NCBI GenBank assembly: GCA_947503935.1 | Contig: CANNFR010000011.1 | Location: forward strand, 1 to 64,000 | DNA from: an uncultured Paracoccaceae bacterium | Lineage (GTDB): Bacteria > Pseudomonadota > Alphaproteobacteria > Rhodobacterales > Rhodobacteraceae | Direction of reading: 5' to 3' | DNA: 64,000 nucleotides | Shown here: piece after piece, positions 34,621 to 43,882 of the stretch | How the letters are laid out: every line of letters starts with the position of its first letter | Numbering within the stretch: the first letter of the stretch is position 1 | The notes under the pieces: generated by a model | Seen by the model: the letters and a program-made list of their open reading frames with translations, nothing else | Told to the model about the DNA's origin: nothing | The model's database searches: none | Program-made: the position numbers and the translations under genes

Positions 34621-35004
34621 TTACGCGGCTGCAATCACTTCGATCTCGACCAGCCATGTCGGATCGAGCAGTTGAGCGACAATTGCGGTTGTCGGGATAA
34701 CGCGCCCGCCCAAAGCCCGGACGCGCGCGGCCCCGTTAGCCTCAGCGTAGCTACGGTCAGCAAGGTAGCTTGTCAGGCGAACGATATTGTCCACACTCAT
34801 GTCGGCGCTTGCGAGGATGGCCCCGATATTGTTCCAGATCATTTCGAGTTGTCGGTCGATGCTAGCGGGCGCGTCGCCGTCCTTCTCGAGCCCCATCGTT
34901 CCGGCAACGAACACGATTCTCTGGAAGTCGCTAAGCTCGAGCGCATGAGTATAGTCAGAGGTAGCCGGGTAAAGGCCTGTCGCCTGGACTGCTTTGGTTT
35001 TCAT
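34621..35004 (-). CDS. RidA-family protein
   Basis: The 127-residue protein fits RidA/YjgF: RIVFVAGTMGLEKDG, then QLEMIWNNIGAILASADMSVDNIVRLTSYLADRS, and a C-terminal VAQLLDPTWLVEIEVIA. RidA proteins hydrolyse reactive enamine or imine intermediates to 2-oxo acids. Its place in the catabolic operon suggests that an amino or imino intermediate occurs. The conserved Arg expected near residue 105 is not obvious (IPTTAIVAQLL), so the exact subfamily is uncertain. It overlaps the SnoaL-like gene by four bases. Confidence 0.87.
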   Translation of the reverse strand: MKTKAVQATGLYPATSDYTHALELSDFQRIVFVAGTMGLEKDGDAPASIDRQLEMIWNNIGAILASADMSVDNIVRLTSYLADRSYAEANGAARVRALGGRVIPTTAIVAQLLDPTWLVEIEVIAAA

Positions 35005-35975
35005 AGGTCACCTCGGTGCAACAGGATCTGCTTCCAGATCGCGGTTTCATCCACCATCACGTATTCCCGGCGGAGGCCCCAGGGGCCGAATTCGGCGTGG
35101 GAGATGCCTAGCACGTAGACCTCGGCGCCGGTGGGTTTGCCGAAGCTGCCCCAACCGGAATGTGTGCCATGGAGGCTCCACCGGATCGCGGCGCGGGGCG
35201 GCATCAGTGGGTCGTCGCGACCGATTTGGTGATGGATCGTGAAGGCGGCGTCGGGAAAGGCGGCGCGGAGGCCCATCCAGAAACGGTCGGCATCGCCATG
35301 GCTGTGGCCGGTGACGCCGCCGGGATATTCCAGCTGGCATGCGCGGTCGTAGGCGGCGGGGATGACGGCCATATCCGCACCCATGATGCGGGTCAGGATA
35401 TCCCCATAACGCTGGCCCCATTCGTTATCGTTGCCGTGGCCCTGATAGGGGCCGGGCTTGTCGGCGGCCGGGGTCAGCGGTTTCACGCAGGCGTCGGGTC
35501 CGCCCTCACGCGCGATCTGGTCCCGCGCGAAATCGGCCGGGTCCCAGCCCATCTGCCGGACGATGGCGCCCTGGTCGCGGATCAGCCATTCATCGTTGAT
35601 CTGATTGTCGATCGCGTGGCAATCGGCGATGATCCGATAGGTCAGCTTGCGCCCTGTGGCGGCGCCATAGGCACCGTCGCCCAGATGCGTCGCGGTTGAG
35701 AACAGGCGGTGCGAGGACAGCATCCCATCCTCCGGGGTGCCGGACCAGATCACATCCTCGCCCAGAAGCGTGCGGTCGGGAAACTCGGCCAATGTCGCCA
35801 TGGTGGCCGCGATCACCCCCTCATTGCCGACCACGACTGAGGCGGGCGAGCGGACGACGATGTCGGGGGCGTAATAATCATGCAAGGTCGCGATGCCGCG
35901 ATCTTCCCAGATTTCCTTGGTGATCCCGATGATGTAATCGGGGAAGTCCTTGAATTTGGGGTCGAAGCCTTTCAT
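35001..35975 (-). CDS. Tandem SnoaL/NTF2-like protein
   Basis: From the ATG at 35975 (ATGA overlap with the LacI stop) this gives 324 residues. Two NTF2-like cone domains can be seen: residues about 10-150 (IWEDRGIATLHDYYAPDIVVRSPASVVVG, then DQGAIVRQMGWD) and 180-310 (DRFWMGLRAAFPDAAFTIHHQIG, then HGTHSGWGSFGKPTG). SnoaL-like folds act as cyclases, isomerases or hydrolases on small ring compounds. It is one of three SnoaL-like genes in the divergon and is similar in layout to the one at 44766. Confidence 0.78.
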   Translation of the reverse strand: MKGFDPKFKDFPDYIIGITKEIWEDRGIATLHDYYAPDIVVRSPASVVVGNEGVIAATMATLAEFPDRTLLGEDVIWSGTPEDGMLSSHRLFSTATHLGDGAYGAATGRKLTYRIIADCHAIDNQINDEWLIRDQGAIVRQMGWDPADFARDQIAREGGPDACVKPLTPAADKPGPYQGHGNDNEWGQRYGDILTRIMGADMAVIPAAYDRACQLEYPGGVTGHSHGDADRFWMGLRAAFPDAAFTIHHQIGRDDPLMPPRAAIRWSLHGTHSGWGSFGKPTGAEVYVLGISHAEFGPWGLRREYVMVDETAIWKQILLHRGDL

Positions 35976-36994
35976 CGCGTCCATCCCTCGGGAATGCGGG
36001 CCGTTCCGCGCAGGACCAGAGGCCCGTCGATTTCAATCTTTTGCGCAGGACGGCTGGGGTCATCGATCTTGCTCAGAAGCGTCTCGATCGTCGCCTCGAC
36101 CATGCGATTGACTGGTTGGCGCACGGTTGTCAGGTCGTAGGCCGCCCAGGCGGCAAGGGGCACGTCGTCATACCCCACGATCGCGATGTCATCGGGGATG
36201 GTCAGGCCAAACTCGGCCCGCAGCGTATCCATCACGGAAAAGGCCATGTAATCGTTGCCGACGAAAATCGCGTCCGGCCTCTCGGGCCTGGCCATTAGGC
36301 CGCGGACCGCCTCGGCGGCGATGTCGCGTTTGTACATGCCGTCAACGGTTGCCAGCGGCGCCAACCCGTTCTTTTCCAGCGTTTCCGCAAAGCCGCGCCT
36401 GCGGTCCCGCCCGGTCGATGACCCGCTCCAACCCGCGATGTGGGCGATGCGCGTATAGCCGCCGGCCACCAGAAACTCCGCCGCCTTGCGCCCACCTTCC
36501 ACATTGGCCGCCGTGACAGACGAATGTCCGGTGCCGTCCTGACCCCTGTTGAACATGACCACGGGGATACCGGCCGCGGCACAGCGGTTGGTCAGGTCGT
36601 TCGACATGCCCACGCTGGCAGTGATGATGCCGTCGACCTGATAATCCATAAGCTCCCGCACGACCTTGTCGATATCGCTGTGGATGTCGGGCGCCATGAA
36701 GATCAGCACGTGATAGCCCTTGTCCTGCAGCGCGTTCGACAAAAGCTCAAGCGCGAGGGGGTAGAACTGGTTTTCCAGATAGGTCAGGACCAGGCCGATG
36801 ATGCGGCTCTTGCCGGTGATCATCGCGCGGGCCAGGGGGTTCGGCCGATAGCCCAATTCGGCGGCGGCTTTGCGCACCTTCTCAACCGTGGCTTTTGAGG
36901 CCGAGGCGCCCGGCGTGAAGACCCGGCTGACCGCGGACTGGCTGACGCCCGCCAGGCGGGCCACGTCGAGGGAGGTGACTTTCGCGTCTGCCAT
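35972..36994 (-). CDS. LacI-family transcriptional regulator
   Basis: From the ATG at 36994 this gives 340 residues. The HTH is at 5-50 (VTSLDVARLAGVSQSAVSRVF). The periplasmic-binding-like sensor follows (SRIIGLVLTYLENQFYPLALELLSNAL, then AIFVGNDYMAFSVMDTL and IVGYDDVPLAAW). The start shares a base with the SDR stop. As the only regulator in the divergon it is the obvious candidate to bind the two TTGCAT-type operators at 41305 and 41426 and release them when substrate is present. Confidence 0.92.
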   Translation of the reverse strand: MADAKVTSLDVARLAGVSQSAVSRVFTPGASASKATVEKVRKAAAELGYRPNPLARAMITGKSRIIGLVLTYLENQFYPLALELLSNALQDKGYHVLIFMAPDIHSDIDKVVRELMDYQVDGIITASVGMSNDLTNRCAAAGIPVVMFNRGQDGTGHSSVTAANVEGGRKAAEFLVAGGYTRIAHIAGWSGSSTGRDRRRGFAETLEKNGLAPLATVDGMYKRDIAAEAVRGLMARPERPDAIFVGNDYMAFSVMDTLRAEFGLTIPDDIAIVGYDDVPLAAWAAYDLTTVRQPVNRMVEATIETLLSKIDDPSRPAQKIEIDGPLVLRGTARIPEGWTR

Positions 36995-37758
36995 TACTCT
37001 GCCGTCCATCCCCCGTCGATCAACAGTGATGTGCCGGTCACCAGCGCCGAGGCGTTCGACGCCAGGTAGACGACCGCGCCCATGATATCTTCCACCTCGC
37101 CCACGCGGCCCAGCTTGATCTTGTCTTCGATCCACTTGACCCGCTCGGGGTTCTCAAAGGTCTGCTCGGTCAGGGGGGTGCGGATGAAGGTGGGGCAGAT
37201 CGTGTTGACGCGGACGCCGTGCGGCCCCCATTCGATGGCCATCGCCTTGGTGAAACCCTCGACAGCGTGCTTGGTCGCGCAATAAACGGCGCGGTCGATG
37301 CCGCCGACATGGGCCATCTGGCTGGAAATATTGATCAGGCTGCCCTTGCGGCTATTGGCGATCAGGCCTTTGGCGACGGCGCGGGTCAGGAAATAGGCGC
37401 CCTTGACGTTCAGATCTGTGGCGGCATCGTAATCGCCCTCGGTCGTATCGACCGACGGCGCATGCCGCGCCAGACCGGCGGAATTGACCAGAACGTCGAA
37501 GGGGCCGTTTTCGGCCACGGCGGCCTCGGTCGCGACGATGTCGGCCACGTCCAGCGGCAGGATACGGACCGCCATGTCGGCCGCGATCATCTCAACCGCC
37601 AGCGCCTCAAGCTTGTCGGCGCTGCGGGCCGCCAGTGTGACCTCGGCGCCTGCTTCGGCCAGAGCCACGGCGCTGGCCCGCCCGATACCCGAGGACGCGC
37701 CGGTGACCAGCGCGCGGTATCCGTCAAGGCGGAACGAGGGGGTGCGGGGTAGGGTCAT
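36994..37758 (-). CDS. Short-chain dehydrogenase/reductase
   Basis: The 254-residue protein is a classical SDR: ALVTGASSGIGRASAVAL, NSAGLA, a Ser in SLINISSQMAHVGG, the catalytic YCATK at about 163-167, and the C-terminal GTSLLIDGGWTAE. It oxidises or reduces an alcohol or ketone, probably a sugar- or polyol-like intermediate. Four-base and one-base overlaps with neighbours make it part of the leftward operon. The substrate cannot be assigned. Confidence 0.9.
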   Translation of the reverse strand: MTLPRTPSFRLDGYRALVTGASSGIGRASAVALAEAGAEVTLAARSADKLEALAVEMIAADMAVRILPLDVADIVATEAAVAENGPFDVLVNSAGLARHAPSVDTTEGDYDAATDLNVKGAYFLTRAVAKGLIANSRKGSLINISSQMAHVGGIDRAVYCATKHAVEGFTKAMAIEWGPHGVRVNTICPTFIRTPLTEQTFENPERVKWIEDKIKLGRVGEVEDIMGAVVYLASNASALVTGTSLLIDGGWTAE

Positions 37759-38417
37759 GGGGCGCGCCTTGGTGGATCTGGGTAGCTGATACCACGAAAG
37801 GCCGGAAAGTCAGCGTAGCGTTCGGCGCGGTCTTTCGCGGGTTCGGCGGCGTAATCGCCAGCCCGTAATAGACAGATACGACGCGGCATGTAGCCATCGA
37901 TCGACCGGGCGGGCTCTTCGCGCCAGGTCAGGTTGAAGGCCGCCAGCCGCGGAAAGAACCACATGGAGGAGTAATCCAGATGGTCATGCACCCACCAGGC
38001 CAAATCCCGCCAGTCGCGCCCGGCCTCATATAGATCGGCGAACCACGGGATGGCGATGCAGGCGCAGGCGCCCATGCGGCCCTTGGCATCGCGCCGGTCC
38101 CAGATGTGGTGGGCGTAATTCGACGGATTTGCTGCGCATTTCTGCGGTTTCACCTCGGTCGCGCCGAAATGGTTCAGCTCGGGCGAACGGTACGAGGACC
38201 GTACCGCGATCGGCCCGAAGGTCTCGACAATGGGGTCGAGCAGCTCGGTACACAGCTTGGTGCCCGCCGCGATGGCGAGGTCCGGATCGTCAGGGATGTT
38301 CGGGCGGCCAAAGAAATTCCCGATCTCGGAATAGAGAAAATCGCGCATGTAGAAATGCCGCGAGAGGCGCACCCGGCCCAATTTCTCAAGGCCGACATAC
38401 GATCGCGGCCGTCTCAT
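37755..38417 (-). CDS. Peptidase M15-like protein of unknown function
   Basis: From the ATG at 38417 this gives 220 residues. The middle part has [17 protein letters not shown] (about 80-96), then [27 protein letters not shown]. This resembles the SxYRSxxxN and HxxGxAxD elements of D-Ala-D-Ala carboxypeptidase-like (M15) folds. There is no signal peptide, and the exact zinc ligands are not certain. It overlaps both the HisD-like and SDR genes, so it belongs to the catabolic operon; a cell-wall role seems odd there. I do not recognise its function. Confidence 0.6.
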   Translation of the reverse strand: MRRPRSYVGLEKLGRVRLSRHFYMRDFLYSEIGNFFGRPNIPDDPDLAIAAGTKLCTELLDPIVETFGPIAVRSSYRSPELNHFGATEVKPQKCAANPSNYAHHIWDRRDAKGRMGACACIAIPWFADLYEAGRDWRDLAWWVHDHLDYSSMWFFPRLAAFNLTWREEPARSIDGYMPRRICLLRAGDYAAEPAKDRAERYADFPAFRGISYPDPPRRAP

Positions 38418-39739
38418 TCCGCCGCGTTGAGCTCTGCAGCCGCGCCATAGGGCACATTGCGCCCGCCATAGCGGCGTACCCGCAGGTTGCATTGCTCGGC
38501 ATGGCCCACGAAGCCTTCCAGCATGCAAAGACGGCTGCCATATTCGCCGATCAGGGCAGCGGCCTCGTCGGTTGTAACGCGCTGATAGCTGTGGGTTTTC
38601 AGAAACTTGCCGACCCAAAGCCCGCCGGTATAGCGCCCGGCTTTCTTGGTGGGCAGTGTGTGGTTGGTGCCGATCACCTTGTCGCCATTGGCCACATTGG
38701 TGCGGGGGCCGAGGAACAGGGCGCCGTAGCTGTGCATGTGTTCCAGAAACCAATCGTCGCGGTCGGTCATCACCTGCACATGTTCCGACGCGATATCATT
38801 GGCGGCGGCCAGCATCTCGTCATGCGTGTCGCAAAGAATGACCTCGCCGTAATCGGTCCAGCTTTTCCCAGCGGTCTCGGCAGTGGGCAGGATCGCCAAC
38901 AGACGGTCAATCTCGGCCAGCGTCGCCTCGGCCAGCTTGCGGGAATTGGTGACAAGCACGGCGGGCGAGTTATAGCCGTGCTCGGCCTGGCCCAGCAGGT
39001 CGGTCGCGCACATTTCCGCATCGACCGTATCGTCGGCGATCACCATGGTCTCAGTGGGCCCCGCGAACAGATCGATGCCGACGCGACCATAAAGTTGGCG
39101 CTTGGCTTCAGCGACGAAGGCGTTGCCGGGGCCAACCAGCATATCGACCGGGTCGATCGTTTCGGTGCCCAGGGCCATGGCGCCCACCGCCTGCATGCCC
39201 CCCAGCACGTAGATCTCATGCGCGCCGCCCAGATGCATGGCGGCCACGATGGCCGGATGTGGGGCGCCATCGACCGGCGGGGCCGAGGCGACGATGCGCG
39301 GAACGCCCGCGACATTGGCGGTCAGCACCGACATATGCGCGCTGGCCACCATCGGAAACTTGCCACCCGGCACATAACAACCCACTGATTGCACGGGGAT
39401 ATTCTTGTGCCCGAGGATGACGCCCGGTAGCGTCTCGACCTCGATATCGGTCATGCTGGCGCGCTGGGCCTCGGCAAAGGTGCGGATCTGGGTTTGCGCG
39501 AATTTGATGTCGTCCATCTCGCGCGCGCTGACCTTTTGCATCGCGGCCTCGATCTCGGACGCACCGAGGCGGAAGGACGGCGGGTCATAGCGGTCGAACT
39601 TGACTGACAGCTCACGGATGGCCGCATCGCCGCGCGCCTCGATATCGGCCAACGTCGCCTCGACGATGCCGCGGACCTTGGCGTCGTCCTCGGCCCGTTC
39701 GGCCTCGGGCTTGCCGCGCTTGAGGTGGGTGATTGTCAT
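38414..39739 (-). CDS. Histidinol-dehydrogenase-family NAD-dependent dehydrogenase (HisD/HpsN-like)
   Basis: From the ATG at 39739 this gives 441 residues. Family blocks are clear: [68 protein letters not shown] and [18 protein letters not shown]. HisD itself oxidises histidinol, but context and the C-terminal [10 protein letters not shown] ending point to a catabolic paralog of the type that oxidises a terminal CH2OH to COOH (as HpsN does with dihydroxypropanesulfonate). Zinc-ligand Gln and His are kept in GQAEHG. The substrate here is unknown. Confidence 0.85.
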   Translation of the reverse strand: MTITHLKRGKPEAERAEDDAKVRGIVEATLADIEARGDAAIRELSVKFDRYDPPSFRLGASEIEAAMQKVSAREMDDIKFAQTQIRTFAEAQRASMTDIEVETLPGVILGHKNIPVQSVGCYVPGGKFPMVASAHMSVLTANVAGVPRIVASAPPVDGAPHPAIVAAMHLGGAHEIYVLGGMQAVGAMALGTETIDPVDMLVGPGNAFVAEAKRQLYGRVGIDLFAGPTETMVIADDTVDAEMCATDLLGQAEHGYNSPAVLVTNSRKLAEATLAEIDRLLAILPTAETAGKSWTDYGEVILCDTHDEMLAAANDIASEHVQVMTDRDDWFLEHMHSYGALFLGPRTNVANGDKVIGTNHTLPTKKAGRYTGGLWVGKFLKTHSYQRVTTDEAAALIGEYGSRLCMLEGFVGHAEQCNLRVRRYGGRNVPYGAAAELNAAE

Positions 39740-39743
39740 CGGC

Positions 39744-40247
39744 TTATCCTTGCTCTTCTGGCCGGGGCGGCGTGCGCGCGCCGGTGTCATAGGCTTCCCA
39801 GCCCTCGCCGCCGAAGACGTCACGGCCGAGCTGCGCCAGAACGCTTGCGAAATCGACCGAGACGGGGTTGTCTTTGATGCGGCCATCTTCGACCCGCCAG
39901 AAATCCATGTAAGGAATCTTGACGCGTTTGCCGGTAGGGGCCAGCCCCATGAAGGGGCCGGAATGGGTGGCCTCGATATGGCCGAAACACGCAGCCCATT
40001 CGCCGTCTGCCAGGAATTTCTCGGTCACGTATTTACGGTCGGTGAAGGCGGCACGCAGCGGCAATTGCCAGTTGGCGCGGAAGGCGACAAGGCCCTCTTT
40101 GGTGCCGCAGCCGTGATTGCCGCGCCAGAGGAAATCCTCATGAAAATAGCGCGCCATGTCGTCTTCGCCCGCGGCCAGACCGTCTTCCATACGGCGCACG
40201 GCGGCCAGGGTTTCGGCGCTTTGCGCGCGATGCTGTTCGGCGTCCAT
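39744..40247 (-). CDS. SnoaL/NTF2-like protein
   Basis: The 167-residue protein has a single NTF2-like domain: [38 protein letters not shown], then [33 protein letters not shown]. The PTGKRV and WRVEDGRI pattern is typical of the SnoaL-like ester-cyclase family. It shares a base with the ABC ATPase and lies five bases before the HisD-like gene. The role is unknown; it is one of three such folds encoded in the divergon. Confidence 0.85.
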   Translation of the reverse strand: MDAEQHRAQSAETLAAVRRMEDGLAAGEDDMARYFHEDFLWRGNHGCGTKEGLVAFRANWQLPLRAAFTDRKYVTEKFLADGEWAACFGHIEATHSGPFMGLAPTGKRVKIPYMDFWRVEDGRIKDNPVSVDFASVLAQLGRDVFGGEGWEAYDTGARTPPRPEEQG

Positions 40248-41293
40248 CAGGCGAGCCTCTCGCCGGTTTCGGCATCGAAGAGGTGGCAGATCCCTGGCGG
40301 GATCGTGGCGCTGACCGGGCTGCCGATTTCGGCCCGAAAATCCTTGTGCGCCTTGACCGAAACTAGCGCGCCACCGGCCCGGACGGTGATCATGGTGGCA
40401 TCGCCCAAAAGCTCGAGCGAATAGATCGGCGCACTGATCTGACCGGCCTCGGCGAGGCTAGCATCCTCGGCGCGGAACCCTAAGGTCACGGGGCCGGAAT
40501 GGCCGGCCTCCAGCCCGTCAATCTGCACGTTCTTGCCGCTGAACGTGCCGTTCTCCAGCGTCCCCTCCATCAGGTTCATGGCCGGTGAGCCGATGAAGCC
40601 TGCGACGAAGGTATTGGCCGGGCGGTCATAGATGTCGGTGGGCGTGCCGACCTGCTGGACGATGCCGCCCTTCATCACGACCACCCGATCGGCCAGGGTC
40701 ATCGCCTCGATCTGGTCATGGGTCACGTAGACGGTGGTGACCTGCAATTCGTGGCTGAGGTTCTTGATCTGCGCGCGGGTCGAGACGCGCAGCTTGGCGT
40801 CGAGGTTCGACAGCGGCTCGTCCATCAAAAACACGTTCGGCTGGCGCACAATGGCGCGGGCCAGCGCCACGCGTTGGCGCTGGCCGCCTGACAGCTCGGC
40901 CGGGCGACGATGCAGGAAATCGGTCAATTCGACCATCTCGGCCGCGCGGCGCACCCGCTCGTCATGGGTGGCGGGGTCGGATTTGCGGACCTTCAGGGGG
41001 AAGCGGATATTCTCATAGACGTTGAGGTTGGGATAGAGCGCATAGCTTTGGAACACCATCGCCACGTCGCGGTCCTTGGGGTCGAGATCGTTGATGCGCT
41101 TGCCGTCGACCAAGATGTCGCCTTCGGTCACATCCTCAAGCCCCGCGATCATCCGCATCGTGGTGGTCTTGCCGCAGCCCGAGGGGCCCAGAAGCACCAG
41201 AAATTCACGATCCGCGATGGTCAGATCGAAGTTGTGAACGCCGACGAAAGATCCCCACCGTTTCGAGATATTGCGAAGCTGTATCTCGGCCAT
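40247..41293 (-). CDS. Carbohydrate-type ABC transporter ATPase (UgpC/MsmK-like)
   Basis: From the ATG at 41293 this gives 348 residues. Walker A is GPSGCGKTT, the signature [15 protein letters not shown], and Walker B NVFLMDEPLSNLD, followed by the D-loop and a switch His in VYVTHDQIEAM. A TOBE-type domain occupies about 240-348. It powers the importer whose binding protein and permeases are encoded divergently at 41544-44763. An operator lies twelve bases upstream of the start. It is the first gene of the leftward operon. Confidence 0.93.
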   Translation of the reverse strand: MAEIQLRNISKRWGSFVGVHNFDLTIADREFLVLLGPSGCGKTTTMRMIAGLEDVTEGDILVDGKRINDLDPKDRDVAMVFQSYALYPNLNVYENIRFPLKVRKSDPATHDERVRRAAEMVELTDFLHRRPAELSGGQRQRVALARAIVRQPNVFLMDEPLSNLDAKLRVSTRAQIKNLSHELQVTTVYVTHDQIEAMTLADRVVVMKGGIVQQVGTPTDIYDRPANTFVAGFIGSPAMNLMEGTLENGTFSGKNVQIDGLEAGHSGPVTLGFRAEDASLAEAGQISAPIYSLELLGDATMITVRAGGALVSVKAHKDFRAEIGSPVSATIPPGICHLFDAETGERLA

Positions 41294-41304
41294 CGGGCTT
41301 TCCC

Positions 41305-41320
41305 TTGCATACGAATGCAA
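41305..41320. promoter_or_regulatory. LacI-type operator 1
   Basis: TTGCATACGAATGCAA has six-base arms TTGCAT/ATGCAA around a four-base centre. It lies twelve bases upstream of the leftward ABC ATPase start. It is the exact reverse complement of operator 2 at 41426-41441. A duplicated site in a divergent promoter region with a LacI-family gene in the same operon strongly suggests cognate regulation. Confidence 0.75.
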
Positions 41321-41425
41321 TCAGTCTATCCAGGAATCTATTCCCGCTTCAAGCTTTCTTTTTGCAGTTTTCAGCGACCACTGTGCAGAGAAATGTCTTG
41401 AAAACAGAGGGCTTTCCGGGACTAC

Positions 41426-41441
41426 TTGCATTCGTATGCAA
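41426..41441. promoter_or_regulatory. LacI-type operator 2
   Basis: TTGCATTCGTATGCAA is operator 1 in the opposite orientation. Here the palindrome extends to eight-base arms (ACTTGCAT/ATGCAAGT at 41424-41443). It sits about 100 bases upstream of the rightward binding-protein gene. Centre-to-centre distance from operator 1 is 121 bases, compatible with looping across both promoters. Confidence 0.75.
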
Positions 41442-41543
41442 GTGTGATCTTCGATTCGGCGTGCCAGGTGCCCGCCGCGCGGCCTTGTCCGCAAATGATA
41501 ATCGCCCCGGCAACAGGGGTGTCCAGACAAGGAGGTTTCGACC

Positions 41544-42785
41544 ATGAAGATGTGGAAAAGTGCAACCCTGGCGACAGCGCTGGCGGTGCTGAACGGGACG
41601 AGTGTGATGGCCGCTTGCGGCCTCGATGCGGGGCGTGTGAGTATTGTTGGTAACGAGTTTCCCGCCATTCAGACAGTCGCCGCAGGGGCTGCGGCCTGCG
41701 CGGGGGGCGGTGTCGAGGTTGAGGCGAACCTGACCGCTGATCACCAGAAGATCAATGTCGCCGGTATGCAAGGCAACCCGGCGGAATATACATCCGCCAT
41801 CATCGCCAATTCCTCGATCGTGGCGCTGATCAACGAAGACGTCATCCGCCCGCTTGACGACCTGATTGCCGAACATGGTCAGGACATTCCCAGAAATCAG
41901 TTGATTACGGTCGACGGCAAGGTGATGGCAGTGGCGTTCATGGCCAATGCGCAGCATCTGGTCTATCGGAAGGATGTGCTGGAACAGATCGGGGTGGAGC
42001 CACCGAGAACCTATGAAGAGCTTCTGGCCGCGGCCGAGATGATCCGCGAGCAGGGAATCATGGAAAACCCGGTCGGCGGCCCCTATCAGGCAGGCTGGAA
42101 CCTGGCGCAGGAATTCACCAACATGTATCTCGGCCATGGCGGGCAGTTCTACGAGCCAGGCACCGCACAGGTGTCGATCAACAACGAACAGGGCATCGCC
42201 ACGCTGAATATGCTGAAGGCGCTGACCGAGTACATGAACCCCGATTTTCTGACCCACGATTCCAACGCCACCTCGGCCGAATGGGAAGCGGGTAATGTCG
42301 CCTTGATGAATATGTGGGGCTCACGCACCGGCGTGTTGATGGACGACGAAGGTTCGGCGGAGGTCGTCTATTCCAATACCATGGTCGGCGCGCCGATGAC
42401 GGTGGGCGGCGGGTTGACGCCGGCCTCGACGCTCTGGTGGGATGGCTGGACGGTGGCCAAGAACATCTCGGACGAGGATGCCGTGGCCACGTTCATTGCC
42501 CTGAAAAACGGGATCAGCCCGCAAATCCTGAATGACGAGACGATGGGCCAGGCCGTCTGGATGATCGAGGGGTATGAACCCGCGCCCGTCAACGAGGGTG
42601 TCGTTTCGGCCATCCAGATGGGCACAACGCCCTATCCGATGCTGCCTTATCATGGGCTGTTGCACACGGCGCTGGGCGACAATCTGGCCGATTTCCTGCA
42701 AGGCAAGGAAAGCGCGGAACAGGCCTTGATGGATATCGAAGCCGCCTACACCGCAGCGGCCCGCGAGAAAGGCTTTCTGCAATAG
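41544..42785 (+). CDS. Extracellular solute-binding protein of a carbohydrate-type ABC importer
   Basis: The 413-residue protein has a signal peptide (about 1-23, ending VMA before ACGLDAG). A family 1 binding-protein fold follows, with LVYRKDVLEQIGVEPPRTYEELLAAAEMIRE and WEAGNVALMNMWGS. It captures the substrate in the periplasm for the permeases downstream. A good ribosome site (AAGGAGG) precedes the ATG. A terminator-like hairpin after the gene probably keeps its level above that of the permeases. The ligand cannot be told; sugars, polyols and glycosides are typical. Confidence 0.92.
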   Translation: MKMWKSATLATALAVLNGTSVMAACGLDAGRVSIVGNEFPAIQTVAAGAAACAGGGVEVEANLTADHQKINVAGMQGNPAEYTSAIIANSSIVALINEDVIRPLDDLIAEHGQDIPRNQLITVDGKVMAVAFMANAQHLVYRKDVLEQIGVEPPRTYEELLAAAEMIREQGIMENPVGGPYQAGWNLAQEFTNMYLGHGGQFYEPGTAQVSINNEQGIATLNMLKALTEYMNPDFLTHDSNATSAEWEAGNVALMNMWGSRTGVLMDDEGSAEVVYSNTMVGAPMTVGGGLTPASTLWWDGWTVAKNISDEDAVATFIALKNGISPQILNDETMGQAVWMIEGYEPAPVNEGVVSAIQMGTTPYPMLPYHGLLHTALGDNLADFLQGKESAEQALMDIEAAYTAAAREKGFLQ

Positions 42786-42803
42786 GCAGGTGACGCGATA
42801 GAA

Positions 42804-42824
42804 GGGGGCAGAGGCCCCCTTTTT
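42804..42824 (+). terminator. Intrinsic terminator/attenuating hairpin after the binding-protein gene
   Basis: GGGGGC, loop AGAG, GCCCCC, then five T. The stem of six G-C pairs with a T run is a canonical intrinsic terminator. It is placed 18 bases after the stop of the binding-protein gene and before the permease genes. Partial read-through would give more binding protein than permease. Confidence 0.85.
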
Positions 42825-42853
42825 CATCAGATGTTTGGGAAATTGCGACGGCC

Positions 42854-43882
42854 ATGAAACACAAGACTTTCTTCTGGTTCGTCTTCCCCTCGGCCGTGGC
42901 GATGCTGTTATTCATCGCGCTGCCCATCGTCTCGGTCATTATCCAATCCGTCCATGTGGCCCACGAACAGGTCGTCGTGACGGTTGAGAATTGCGGGCCC
43001 TTCGGCTGCACCGAAGCCACGATGATCGACCAGGAAGCCACCGAGGAGTTGAGGCGCGAGAAGCCCCTTGGGCAGTTCGCAGGTCTTGAGACCTATTTCG
43101 ACCGTGGCCACCTGGCCACGACCGAAGTGGCCGCCGCCTGGCGCGTTTCGGAAAGCTGGGGCGAATTCGGCGGGTATCTGATGAACCTGCCGTTCTACAA
43201 GGCGATGGGCTTCACTCTGGCGTACACGTTCATCGTGACGCCGCTGACCATCATCCTGGGCTTCATGATCGCGGTCGCCGTGAACAGCGTCACGCGCCGC
43301 GTTCGCGGGCCCCTGATCTTCTTTTCGCTTCTGCCGATGATCGTGACACCGCTGGTGGGGTCACTGATCCTCTACTGGATGATCGACGCGCGCGGCATCA
43401 TCGGGACGGCCTTGCAGATGCTGGTGGGTGACCCGACCCTGTCGGTCAAGGCCTCGACCCCGCTGACCTGGATCATGCTGATGGTCTACGGCGTCTGGCA
43501 TTCGGCACCCTTCGCCTTCATCGTCTATTACGCAGGATTGCAGACCGTGAACCAGGATACGCTGGAAAGCGCCATGATCGACGGCGCCAACAGGTGGGAG
43601 CGGATCCGCTATGTCGTCCTGCCCCATCTGATGCCGCTGACAACCTTCATCGCGCTGATCCAGCTGATGGACAATTTCCGTGTTTTTGAACCGATCGTCA
43701 GCTTCTCGGCCTCGGCCCATGCGACGTCCCTCTCCTGGGCGATCTACAACGATCTGGGCGGCGAGACGCGGCAGCTGTCATCGGCCGCCGCTACCTCGGT
43801 CCTGACGATTATCGGCGTCGCGATACTGCTTTCGCCTGTGCTGGTGCGCACCTGGCGCGACTTCAACCGGAAGGCCGCGTGA
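42854..43882 (+). CDS. ABC importer permease 1 (MalF/UgpA type)
   Basis: The 342-residue membrane protein has six or so helices. A large periplasmic insertion after the first helix (about 35-95) contains two Cys. The EAA loop is ESAMIDGANRWERIRYVVLPHLMP near 238-261, which contacts the ATPase. It forms the channel with permease 2. It overlaps the next gene by one base (TGATG). Confidence 0.92.
   Translation: MKHKTFFWFVFPSAVAMLLFIALPIVSVIIQSVHVAHEQVVVTVENCGPFGCTEATMIDQEATEELRREKPLGQFAGLETYFDRGHLATTEVAAAWRVSESWGEFGGYLMNLPFYKAMGFTLAYTFIVTPLTIILGFMIAVAVNSVTRRVRGPLIFFSLLPMIVTPLVGSLILYWMIDARGIIGTALQMLVGDPTLSVKASTPLTWIMLMVYGVWHSAPFAFIVYYAGLQTVNQDTLESAMIDGANRWERIRYVVLPHLMPLTTFIALIQLMDNFRVFEPIVSFSASAHATSLSWAIYNDLGGETRQLSSAAATSVLTIIGVAILLSPVLVRTWRDFNRKAA

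Noticed and set aside
38414-39739. Histidine-biosynthesis hisD
   Set aside because: The gene family fits, but the surroundings are catabolic and no his genes are near. The C-terminus is of the HpsN-like paralog type.
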